DNA from: Patescibacteria group bacterium | GTDB lineage: Bacteria > Patescibacteriota > Minisyncoccia > Minisyncoccales > Minisyncoccaceae | Assembly (NCBI GenBank): GCA_012798645.1 | Contig: JAAZMU010000036.1 | Location: 1-7,424, forward strand | DNA length: 7,424 nucleotides | Direction of reading: 5' to 3' | Shown: piece after piece, positions 1 to 5,699 of the stretch | Position numbering within the stretch: position 1 is the first letter of the stretch | Layout of the letters: every line of letters begins with the position of its first letter | The notes under the pieces: generated by a model | Seen by the model: only the letters and a program-made list of their open reading frames with translations | What the model was told of the DNA's origin: nothing | Database searches by the model: none | Translations under genes and position numbers: made by a program

Positions 1-2
1 AA

Positions 3-362
3 ATCTTAAAGTGGATTCTTTTCCTGTTTGGCTCCTATGCTATTTATTCTCTTCTTTTTTCCTTTGTTTATCTTTTTAATGATTCTTGCCTTGAAGTTTT
101 AAAAGATGTGCATCCAACTTTAATCTTTATTTCTGAAGACCCTTTATCTCTTTTATACCTCGGCGGATACATAGCTATAGCAAGGGGAGTATCTCTTTTA
201 ATTAAAAAGTTAATTCTATTTATTGCTAGAGGCGCAAGTAAGCAGGGCAAGGTTGAAGCAGTAGCTGATGTTATAAGCTGGGTCTTTTTTGCACTCGCTC
301 TTTTAGCCTCAGTTATTGTTATTCTTATTCTCCCTGTTATATCTAAACCCTTATTCTTTTAG
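3..362 (+). CDS. Unrecognised multi-pass membrane protein, 5' partial
   Basis: This reading frame is open from the left window edge to a TAG at 360-362, giving the last 119 residues of a longer protein. An internal GTG at 108 could be a start, but it has no Shine-Dalgarno and the codons before it read as a good hydrophobic segment, so I treat the gene as truncated by the window. Three hydrophobic stretches are visible, at about visible residues 4-25, 47-70 and 87-111. Between the second and third lies a basic, polar loop (ARGASKQGK), which probably faces the cytoplasm. I recognise no family motif or catalytic residue. The next gene is also a small membrane protein but has its own promoter, so the two need not be co-transcribed. 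No clear terminator follows the stop codon. That it is a membrane protein is fairly safe; its function is unknown. Confidence 0.6.
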   Translation: MLKWILFLFGSYAIYSLLFSFVYLFNDSCLEVLKDVHPTLIFISEDPLSLLYLGGYIAIARGVSLLIKKLILFIARGASKQGKVEAVADVISWVFFALALLASVIVILILPVISKPLFF

Positions 363-368
363 TTTTAT

Positions 369-397
369 TTGCCTCAAGCTTTTCAAAATGCTATAAT
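369..397 (+). promoter_or_regulatory. Sigma-70-type promoter for the gene at 417-761
   Basis: A -35 element TTGCCT (369-374, four of six consensus bases) is separated by exactly 17 bases from a perfect -10 element TATAAT (392-397). The expected transcription start is near 404, only about 13 bases before the ATG at 417, so the leader would consist of little more than the ribosome binding site. Assigned by eye. Confidence 0.72.
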
Positions 398-403
398 TAA
401 CAT

Positions 404-410
404 AGGAGGT
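404..410 (+). promoter_or_regulatory. Strong Shine-Dalgarno for the gene at 417-761
   Basis: AGGAGGT sits 6 bases before the ATG at 417, which is canonical spacing and near-perfect complementarity to the usual 16S rRNA 3' end. It fixes the start codon. It is the only strong Shine-Dalgarno I can find before any gene in this window. Confidence 0.85.
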
Positions 411-416
411 TGAAAA

Positions 417-761
417 ATGGCAGAGCCACTCACAGTTGGATTTGTAATTAACTTTATGCAACTTATTACACTATTTATTGCTGCAATTTTTGCAGCACTG
501 ACAGCTGTTTTAATCGTCATTGTTTTCCTTGTTGGCTACTTTGTGTTTATAACATATGCGTACAAAGTCTTTTCAAGGGGAAGCGTTTTTGACGCAGGTT
601 TGCAATTACTTATTATGACAGCGTTAGTCCTTCTTGCTACAGGGATTCTAGGCGGTTACCAGGCATTAGTTGTTAGCTTTACGCTATTTATTGTGCCTGC
701 TGTTTTAATATTTTTAGCGGCAATTTACAGTCCACTAGAAGTAGAAACAAGAACCCTTTGA
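417..761 (+). CDS. Small unrecognised integral membrane protein (114 aa)
   Basis: The start is set by the Shine-Dalgarno AGGAGGT 6 bases upstream. The 114-residue product is almost entirely hydrophobic. A long apolar stretch at about residues 8-48 probably forms two helices. A short basic turn (KVFSRG, residues 50-55) follows, then helices at about 61-82 and 84-104, and a short acidic tail. There is no lipobox, no cysteine and no evident cleavable signal peptide. It does not resemble the small two-helix pilin-like proteins of type IV secretion systems well enough for me to call it one. It has its own promoter and an intrinsic terminator that begins inside its last codons, so it looks monocistronic, whereas its neighbours are packed into longer transcripts. 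That arrangement and the strong ribosome binding site suggest it may be well expressed. Function unknown. Confidence 0.78.
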   Translation: MAEPLTVGFVINFMQLITLFIAAIFAALTAVLIVIVFLVGYFVFITYAYKVFSRGSVFDAGLQLLIMTALVLLATGILGGYQALVVSFTLFIVPAVLIFLAAIYSPLEVETRTL

Positions 762-787
762 TGTTGATTATACATCACAGGGTTTTT
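752..787 (+). terminator. Intrinsic terminator overlapping the stop codon of the 417-761 gene
   Basis: The stem is AACCCT (752-757) plus TGATGT (759-764), pairing with ACATCA (772-777) plus AGGGTT (779-784). One T/C mismatch interrupts it, the loop is 7 bases, and a T-run (783-787) follows directly. The TGA stop codon (759-761) lies inside the 5' arm. The promoter of alaS begins 2 bases after the T-run, so this hairpin separates the two transcription units. Confidence 0.85.
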
Positions 788-789
788 AA

Positions 790-818
790 TTGACCAAAAC
801 ACAATAATTAGCTATATT
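790..818 (+). promoter_or_regulatory. Promoter of alaS, predicted to give a leaderless mRNA
   Basis: TTGACC (790-795, five of six consensus -35 bases), a 17-base spacer and TATATT (813-818, five of six -10 bases). The -10 ends 8 bases before the alaS ATG at 827, so transcription should start at about 825-827, on or just before the start codon. No Shine-Dalgarno lies between. An alternative -10, TATTAT at 815-820, would need a 19-base spacer. Confidence 0.72.
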
Positions 819-826
819 ATAACTAT

Positions 827-2581
827 ATGGATTCAAAAGAACTAAGGAGTTTGTTTTTAAATTACTTTCAAGAAAAAGGGCACAAAATCGTTGCTTCTTC
901 TTCACTTATACCAGACGACGACACAGTTCTTTTTACCACAGCAGGAATGCAACAATTTGCTCCTTATCTTTCTTCTCAAAAAAATGTTTTAGAAAAGTTC
1001 CAAACAAGACACTTATGTTCCTGTCAAAAATGCTTTAGAACAGACGATATTGAAGAGATTGGAGATGACACTCATCAAACTTTTTTTGAAATGCTCGGCA
1101 ATTGGTCTATTGGACAAGACCAGGCTGGCTATTTTAAAGAAGGTGCCATTAAATACGCTTTAGATTTTCTAGTGAATAAGCTTGGCTTAGTTAAAGATAA
1201 ATTTCACATCACTATCTTTAAAGGAAATTCCTTTATCCCTAAAGATGAAGAAGCAAAGGAAATATGGGAAAGACACGGAATTACTCACTTTCATGAATTT
1301 GGAGAAGCAGACAACTTTTGGGGACCTGTTTCCAATGTAGGACCATGCGGACCATGCTCTGAAATACACTATGACAGGGGGGAAGAGTATGGATGTAAAG
1401 ATTGCGGACCTAATTGTGATTATTGTAAAAGGTTTGTTGAAATATGGAATCTTGTTTTTATGGAATACTTTAAAAATGAAAAAGGAGAATATGAAAAATT
1501 AAAACAAACTAATATTGATACAGGCATTGGCTTTGAAAGACTTTTAGCAATTTTAAATAAAGAAAACTCAGCTTATGAAACAGACCTTTTTAGTGATCTC
1601 ATTAAAGAAATAGAAAAACACGCAACTTTAAAATACAAAGATGACAAAATAGCTTATAGAATTATTGCCGATCATTTAAGAGGTTCCTCTTTTTTAATTG
1701 GAGAGAACATCTTACCTTCTAACACTGAAAGAGGCTATATCCTAAGAAGACTTTTAAGAAGAATTATTAGATACGCAAGAATAATTGATTTAGACTTAAA
1801 TAGTATAGATCGCTTAATTAAAGTAATTATATTAAAGTATCACCATATTTATCCTGAATTAAATCAAGAAAACATTGTTAATATTTTTAATATAGAAAAA
1901 CAAAAGTTTGCAAGAACACTAGAAAAAGGTTTAAAAGAAATTGAAAAGCTAACAGAAATTACTCCGAGGCAAGCTTTTTTCCTTTATCAAACCTTTGGCT
2001 TTCCCATTGAAATGATTAAAGAGGAAGCAAACAAAAAAGGAATTGAAATAGATGAAAAAGGGTTTAAAGAAGAACTTAAAAAACACCAAGAAATCTCACG
2101 CAAAGGAGCAGAAAAAAAGTTTGGCAAAAATGCAAGCGAAAAAGAAATTAAGCTCCATACTGCAACCCATCTAATGCATCAAGCCCTAAGAGATGTTTTA
2201 GGAGAAAGCGTTCAGCAAATGGGGTCAAGTATTAATAATGAAAGATTAAGGTTTGACTTTTCTTATACCAAAAAATTAAGCCAAGAACAAATTAAAGAAA
2301 TAGAAGATATTGTTAATCAAAGAATTAAAAACGGGTTTAAGGTAATCAAGGAAGAAATGTCTTTAGAAAAAGCCTTAGCTACAGGTGCGCTTGCTTTTTT
2401 TAAGGAAAAATACAAAGAAGTTGTAAATGTTTACACCATTAAAAATAATAATGAAATTTATTCAAAGGAAATATGTGCTGGTCCACACATAAAATCCTCA
2501 GAAAACCTAGGAACATTTAAGATTTTAAAAGAATCTAGTTCTGGTGCTAATACACGAAGAATAAGAGCAGTAATAAACTAA
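827..2581 (+). CDS. alaS: Alanyl-tRNA synthetase, short form without C-Ala domain
   Basis: Class II synthetase that charges tRNA-Ala with alanine in the cytoplasm and hydrolyses mischarged Ser/Gly-tRNA. The N-terminus (ELRSLFLNYF, then SSSLIP and FTTAGM near 35-41) matches the family, which fixes the ATG at 827. Motif 2 spans about 85-106 (TFFEMLGNWS, then YFKEGAI) and motif 3 is GIGFERL at 233-239. A cysteine-rich insert (C190, C193, C197, C200) precedes RFVEIWNLVF. The tRNA-recognition helices occupy about 250-430. The editing domain shows its metal ligands: HxxxH at H444/H448 and CxxxH at C550/H554. The protein stops right after the conserved RRIRAV end of the editing domain. At 584 residues it is far shorter than the roughly 875 usual in bacteria and lacks the C-terminal C-Ala domain. 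Nothing downstream encodes that domain separately. No Shine-Dalgarno; the mRNA is probably leaderless. The 2586-3791 gene follows after 4 bases and is probably co-transcribed. Confidence 0.97.
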   Translation: MDSKELRSLFLNYFQEKGHKIVASSSLIPDDDTVLFTTAGMQQFAPYLSSQKNVLEKFQTRHLCSCQKCFRTDDIEEIGDDTHQTFFEMLGNWSIGQDQAGYFKEGAIKYALDFLVNKLGLVKDKFHITIFKGNSFIPKDEEAKEIWERHGITHFHEFGEADNFWGPVSNVGPCGPCSEIHYDRGEEYGCKDCGPNCDYCKRFVEIWNLVFMEYFKNEKGEYEKLKQTNIDTGIGFERLLAILNKENSAYETDLFSDLIKEIEKHATLKYKDDKIAYRIIADHLRGSSFLIGENILPSNTERGYILRRLLRRIIRYARIIDLDLNSIDRLIKVIILKYHHIYPELNQENIVNIFNIEKQKFARTLEKGLKEIEKLTEITPRQAFFLYQTFGFPIEMIKEEANKKGIEIDEKGFKEELKKHQEISRKGAEKKFGKNASEKEIKLHTATHLMHQALRDVLGESVQQMGSSINNERLRFDFSYTKKLSQEQIKEIEDIVNQRIKNGFKVIKEEMSLEKALATGALAFFKEKYKEVVNVYTIKNNNEIYSKEICAGPHIKSSENLGTFKILKESSSGANTRRIRAVIN

Positions 2582-2585
2582 AACT

Positions 2586-3791
2586 ATGACAAAAATTATA
2601 GACATAATTCCACCCATTAAAAGTAAAACTAACAATGTAAGAGTTTTTAAAAAAGACGAAGAAGGCAAAAACAGCCTTTTAAGAGTTTTAGCTCTTATCA
2701 TTATTCTTATCATTATTATACTTGGCATTGCTTTTTTCTGGGAAGGCAAGGGAAGAATCACTATTTACCCTCTAACAAAAAACATTGAGTTTGAGGAAAT
2801 AATATACATATCTGCTAAAGAAACCAGTATTGACTTTGAAAACAACATTCTTCCAGGAGAGTATTTTATAGAAAAACTAGATTTTGAAGAAACTTTTGAG
2901 GCTACAGGTTCTGACGAAACAGGTGCAAAAGCAACCGGAACTATTACTGTTTGCAACAGCCGTTCTCTCCCTTTAAACCTTCAGAAAAGTACTAGATTTT
3001 TATCTCAAGAAGGAAACTTAATCTATACTGCCGAGCAAGCCCTTACCATTCCCGCTAAAGATTGTATTGAAGCGGCTGTTATTGCAGAAGAAGCTGGAGA
3101 GGAGTACAATATTACTTCTTCCACTTTTTCAGTTCCTGGACTTTTAAAGTATCCAGACTGGTATAGTGTTATCTCTGGAGAACTAAAAGAAGGACAAGCC
3201 TTGAGTGGGGGCTCTAGGTCTGCCATTAAAGTGATCACAGAAAAAGACATTGAAAAAGCAGAAGAAACCTTTAAAGAGGCTTTAATCGAAAAAGGCAAAC
3301 AATCTTTAAAAAAGAATTTAGATGAAGTGGGCGCCTATGTTTATGAAGAAAATAGCTTTGAGCAAGATTTTGACAAGTTTATTACTCTAGGCACAAAAGG
3401 AGACAAGGTTGATAATTTTAAAATTCAAGCTACAATTACAACCAAAGTCTTAGTTTTTAGAAAATCTGATGTTGATAAATTTATTTCAAGTAAGATACTC
3501 CTAACCGAGGAAAATAGAGAATTTGTTCCTAACACAATATTTAAGGAATTCAAAAAAGACGAAGAAAATGAAGATGCTTTAATTTTAAGAGTAAGTGCAA
3601 AGACATACCCAAAGATAAGCGAAGTTCTATTATTAAATGATATTAAAGGATTAGAGATTGAGGATTGTAAAAACATATTAAAAGGCTTTCCAGAGATTAA
3701 AAGCGCTGACATAACTGCTTCACTGTTTTGGAAAAATAGATTACCTAATAAAAAAGAAAATATAGATATAGAAATTGAATTTGAAGACTAA
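2586..3791 (+). CDS. Membrane-anchored baseplate-J/gp47-like surface protein (401 aa)
   Basis: Lysine-rich N-terminal tail of about 30 residues, one transmembrane helix at about 31-52, then roughly 350 polar residues. The positive tail suggests an N-in topology with the large C-terminal part outside the membrane. The layout and several segments match, from memory, proteins annotated in CPR genomes as 'baseplate J/gp47 family': SIDFENNILPGE (81-92), KATGTITVCN (115-124), STRFLSQEGN (135-144), EEAGEEYNI (168-176), SGGSR (207-211) and a C-terminal GFPEIKSAD region followed by LFWKNRLP (380-387). I see no catalytic motif. Two cysteines in the predicted external part (C123, C160) could form a disulfide. 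The ATG is 4 bases after the alaS stop and has no Shine-Dalgarno, so translation may depend on coupling to alaS. The family resemblance is fairly strong; the cellular role is unknown, and the phage-derived name should not be read as a tail function. Confidence 0.75.
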   Translation: MTKIIDIIPPIKSKTNNVRVFKKDEEGKNSLLRVLALIIILIIIILGIAFFWEGKGRITIYPLTKNIEFEEIIYISAKETSIDFENNILPGEYFIEKLDFEETFEATGSDETGAKATGTITVCNSRSLPLNLQKSTRFLSQEGNLIYTAEQALTIPAKDCIEAAVIAEEAGEEYNITSSTFSVPGLLKYPDWYSVISGELKEGQALSGGSRSAIKVITEKDIEKAEETFKEALIEKGKQSLKKNLDEVGAYVYEENSFEQDFDKFITLGTKGDKVDNFKIQATITTKVLVFRKSDVDKFISSKILLTEENREFVPNTIFKEFKKDEENEDALILRVSAKTYPKISEVLLLNDIKGLEIEDCKNILKGFPEIKSADITASLFWKNRLPNKKENIDIEIEFED

Positions 3792-3793
3792 AA

Positions 3794-3825
3794 GGTCAAA
3801 CCACTTGACCGATTAAGTTTTTTTT
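3794..3825 (+). terminator. Inverted repeat plus T-run, possible terminator of the alaS unit
   Basis: GGTCAA (3794-3799) and TTGACC (3805-3810) form a perfect 6-bp inverted repeat around ACCAC. Eight T residues (3818-3825) follow after 7 more bases. It starts 2 bases after the stop of the preceding gene, as a terminator would, but the gap between stem and T-run is longer than in a standard intrinsic terminator and the stem is short. The right arm is also the -35 hexamer of the next promoter, so the repeat might instead be a protein-binding site. Confidence 0.45.
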
Positions 3826-3833
3826 GTTATTCT
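3805..3833 (+). promoter_or_regulatory. Promoter of the infA-rpsI ribosomal cluster
   Basis: TTGACC (3805-3810), a 17-base spacer containing the T8 run, and TATTCT (3828-3833) preceded by an extended -10 TG (3825-3826). The expected start is near 3840, about 5 bases before the infA ATG at 3845. The -35 hexamer and the spacer length are the same as in the alaS promoter. The -10 matches only four of six bases, but the TG extension could compensate. Confidence 0.62.
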
Positions 3834-3844
3834 TTCAATGTCAT

Positions 3845-4069
3845 ATGGCAAAAAACGATCAAAAAATTAAAAAAGAAGGAGTTGTTATAGAAAGTCTCCC
3901 AAATGGATTCTTTAAAGTTGAATTAGATAATGATGAGGGACAAGTACTTGCACACTTAGCTGGCAAGTTAAGAGTGAATAAAATTAGAGTACTTTTAGGA
4001 GATAGGGTAGTAGTAGAAATGACCCCATATGATAGCAAAAGAGGTAGAATAATTTATAGGAAAAAATGA
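3845..4069 (+). CDS. infA: Translation initiation factor IF-1
   Basis: A 74-residue single OB-fold protein that binds the 30S A-site region during initiation together with IF-2 and IF-3. Conserved blocks are plain: [53 protein letters not shown] and RGRIIYRKK, at the family's usual length of about 72. The ATG at 3845 is chosen because MAK is the standard N-terminus; an in-frame TTG at 3824 would add seven atypical residues encoded by the T-rich promoter spacer. There is no Shine-Dalgarno and the predicted leader is about 5 bases. The TGA stop overlaps the rpmJ ATG by 4 bases (ATGA). Here infA follows alaS and a surface protein rather than secY-adk-map, its common neighbours. Confidence 0.96.
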   Translation: MAKNDQKIKKEGVVIESLPNGFFKVELDNDEGQVLAHLAGKLRVNKIRVLLGDRVVVEMTPYDSKRGRIIYRKK

Positions 4070-4182
4070 GAGTAAAAGCATCTGTTAAAAAAATTTGTAA
4101 AGATTGTAAAATTGTCCGCAGAAAAGGACGTGTTTATGTGATTTGTAAAGTAAATCCAAAGCATAAACAAAGACAAGGATAA
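4066..4182 (+). CDS. rpmJ: 50S ribosomal protein L36
   Basis: A 38-residue zinc-ribbon protein of the large subunit. It starts [14 protein letters not shown] and ends KHKQRQG, a near-exact match to the family. The four metal ligands of the zinc-binding form are intact: C11, C14, C27 and H33. The ATG overlaps the infA stop as ATGA, so translation is probably coupled to infA; only a weak AGG lies upstream (4058-4060). Position between infA and rpsM is the standard bacterial order. The gene is very short and is easily missed by length-filtered gene callers. Confidence 0.96.
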   Translation: MRVKASVKKICKDCKIVRRKGRVYVICKVNPKHKQRQG

Positions 4183-4195
4183 TATAATAATATTT

Positions 4196-4585
4196 ATGCC
4201 AAGAGTTTTAGGAGTACATATTCCAGACGAAAAAAGAATAGAAATTTCATTAACCTATGTTTACGGAATAGGGAAGACTTTGTCTAAAGAAATTTTAGAA
4301 AAAGCTAAGATTCCTTTAGATAAAAAAGCTAAAGATCTAACCCAAGAAGAACTTAACAAAATTAAAGAAGTTGTTGAAACTAATCACTTAGTAGAAGGAG
4401 ATTTAAAGCGAGACACAATGGTAAATATTAAAAGATTAAGAGATATTGGCTCTTGGAGAGGGCAACGTCATTCAAAAAGGCTTCCTGTGAGAGGACAAAC
4501 AACAAGAGTAAACAGTAGAACCGTTAGAGGGAACAAAAGAGTAACAGTTGGCTCAGGAAGAAAAGGAGCTCCTTCACCAAAATAA
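4196..4585 (+). CDS. rpsM: 30S ribosomal protein S13
   Basis: A 129-residue protein of the 30S head that contacts the P-site tRNA and the intersubunit bridges. It opens MPRVLGVHIPDEKRIEISLTY, followed by YGIG (23-26) of the helix-two-turn-helix region. The C-terminal signature HSKRLPVRGQTTRVNSRT (92-109) is clear, although the usual HRxGLPVRGQ has lysine-arginine before LPVRGQ. A basic tail follows. The 13-base gap after rpmJ is a pure A/T run and holds no Shine-Dalgarno. There is no room for a dedicated leader like the S4-binding pseudoknot that precedes rpsM in E. coli, unless it extends into rpmJ. Confidence 0.96.
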   Translation: MPRVLGVHIPDEKRIEISLTYVYGIGKTLSKEILEKAKIPLDKKAKDLTQEELNKIKEVVETNHLVEGDLKRDTMVNIKRLRDIGSWRGQRHSKRLPVRGQTTRVNSRTVRGNKRVTVGSGRKGAPSPK

Positions 4586-4589
4586 TAAT

Positions 4590-5045
4590 ATGGGAAAAAA
4601 ACACATCAAAACACAAACAAAAGAAGAAATGGTTAAAGAGGGTGAAAAGCTTCAAAAAGTTTTTAAAAAAGACTCTGAAAAGCCAGTTTCAAGAAAAACA
4701 GCAAAGCAAGGCGCCTTTTATATCTTCAGTACCTACAACAATACAATTATCACCTTAACTGATCAGTTTGGAAACGCATTATCCCAAAGGTCTGCTGGTA
4801 GATTAGGTTTTAAAGGCAGTAAAAAGTCCACTCCTTTTGCAGCTTCTAAAGTCGCTGAAGCAATTGGACAAATTGCCGAGAAAATGGGCATTAAAAGAGT
4901 AAGAGTGTTTGTTAAAGGCGTTGGCTCAGGCAGAGAATCAGCTGTAAGGTCTCTTGCAAACCAAGGTTTTGAACTATTATCAATTAAAGACACAACAGGA
5001 ATTCCACATAATGGCTGTCGTCAAAGAAAACCTAGAAGATTATAA
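4590..5045 (+). CDS. rpsK: 30S ribosomal protein S11 with N-terminal extension
   Basis: A 151-residue platform protein of the 30S subunit. The conserved core begins at about residue 40 (QGAFYIFSTYNNTIITLTD) and includes GFKGSKKSTPFAA (73-85), KGVGSGRES (109-117) and the end IPHNGCRQRKPRR. In the family this region usually reads GPGPGRES; both prolines are replaced here (V, S). The start is ATG 4590, 4 bases after the rpsM stop. An upstream in-frame ATG at 4548 would overlap rpsM by 38 bases and add 14 non-conserved residues, so I reject it. Even so, a lysine/glutamate-rich N-terminal segment of roughly 20 residues exceeds the 129-residue E. coli protein. An AAGGAG at 4563-4568 is about 21 bases upstream, too far for a normal Shine-Dalgarno. 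Confidence 0.95.
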   Translation: MGKKHIKTQTKEEMVKEGEKLQKVFKKDSEKPVSRKTAKQGAFYIFSTYNNTIITLTDQFGNALSQRSAGRLGFKGSKKSTPFAASKVAEAIGQIAEKMGIKRVRVFVKGVGSGRESAVRSLANQGFELLSIKDTTGIPHNGCRQRKPRRL

Positions 5046-5052
5046 TAAAAAT

Positions 5053-5688
5053 ATGATTAAACAACCTAAATGTAAAATTTGTAGAAGAGCAGGCGAGAAA
5101 TTGTTTTTAAAGGGAGAACGATGTTTTACTCCTAAGTGTGCGCTTGTTAAAAGACCTTTTCCACCAGGACAAAGAGCAAAAAGAAGAAGAGGAGGATTAT
5201 CTGAATATGGAAGAGAGCTTAGAGAAAAGCAAAAAATCAAAAACTCTTATCTTTTGTCAGAAAAAGAATTTAGAAATTATGTTAAAGCGCTTTTAGATAC
5301 AAAAACTAAAATAGTTGAAGACGTTCCTTCTGCTTTTGTTAAAAGCGTAGAAACAAGATTAGATAATATTGTATTTAGATTAGGATTTGCTAATTCAAGA
5401 GGCGAGGCAAGACAAATGGTATCTCATGGTCATTTTTCCGTTAATAATAGAAAAACCACAATACCATCAAGGCAAATTAAAATCAGCGATAAAATAACAA
5501 TTAGAAAAGAATCAAGAGAAAAACCAATATTTAAAGATATTGAAGAGAAATTAAAGAAAACCAAAATACCAACCTGGCTTTCAATGGATAAAAAAACTCT
5601 TGAAGGAGAAATTAAAAGATATCCAAAAATTGACGATGTTCAGCTACTTGGTGAATTATCTTCAGTTTTTGAACATTATTCAAGATAA
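5053..5688 (+). CDS. rpsD: 30S ribosomal protein S4, zinc-binding type
   Basis: A 211-residue primary 16S rRNA-binding protein that nucleates 30S assembly. The N-terminus carries four cysteines, C7, C10, C24 and C29, with the same spacing as the zinc site of Thermus S4. The S4 RNA-binding domain follows at about 100-160 (VETRLDNIVFRLGFANSR, then GHFSVNNRKTTIPS), and the family's C-terminal signature is present as FEHYSR. The start is ATG 5053, 7 bases after rpsK; an upstream in-frame ATG at 4954 would overlap rpsK by 92 bases and place 33 unrelated residues before the zinc site. No Shine-Dalgarno. In other bacteria S4 is the repressor of this operon; I see no recognisable target here. Confidence 0.96.
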   Translation: MIKQPKCKICRRAGEKLFLKGERCFTPKCALVKRPFPPGQRAKRRRGGLSEYGRELREKQKIKNSYLLSEKEFRNYVKALLDTKTKIVEDVPSAFVKSVETRLDNIVFRLGFANSRGEARQMVSHGHFSVNNRKTTIPSRQIKISDKITIRKESREKPIFKDIEEKLKKTKIPTWLSMDKKTLEGEIKRYPKIDDVQLLGELSSVFEHYSR

Positions 5689-5699
5689 AATATTTAAAT

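Noticed and set aside
363..391. Terminator after the first partial gene
   Set aside because: The region is T-rich with a small AAGCTT palindrome but has no stable stem followed by a T-run.
3824..3844. In-frame TTG start for infA
   Set aside because: The added residues come from the T-rich promoter spacer; the family N-terminus MAK begins at 3845.
4183..4195. TATAAT at 4183-4188 just before rpsM, suggesting an internal leaderless promoter
   Set aside because: No credible -35 lies at the 16-18 base spacing (the 17-base position reads AGCATA), and similar A/T-only spacers occur between other genes of the cluster.
4066..4195. S4-type autoregulatory pseudoknot leader before rpsM
   Set aside because: Only 13 A/T bases separate rpmJ and rpsM and I could not build a convincing nested pseudoknot by eye; a covariance search would be needed.
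4548..4589. Earlier in-frame ATG for rpsK
   Set aside because: It would overlap rpsM by 38 bases and add residues that resemble no S11; ATG 4590 directly follows the rpsM stop.
4954..5052. Earlier in-frame ATG for rpsD
   Set aside because: It would overlap rpsK by 92 bases, and the added residues are the rpsK sequence read in another frame; the S4 N-terminus begins at 5053.
68..5240. Minus-strand open frames of 60-95 codons (for example 68-250, 2525-2761, 3023-3298, 3425-3712, 5040-5240)
   Set aside because: Each lies opposite a plus-strand reading frame with strong family or membrane-protein character, and none shows recognisable protein features; they are shadows.
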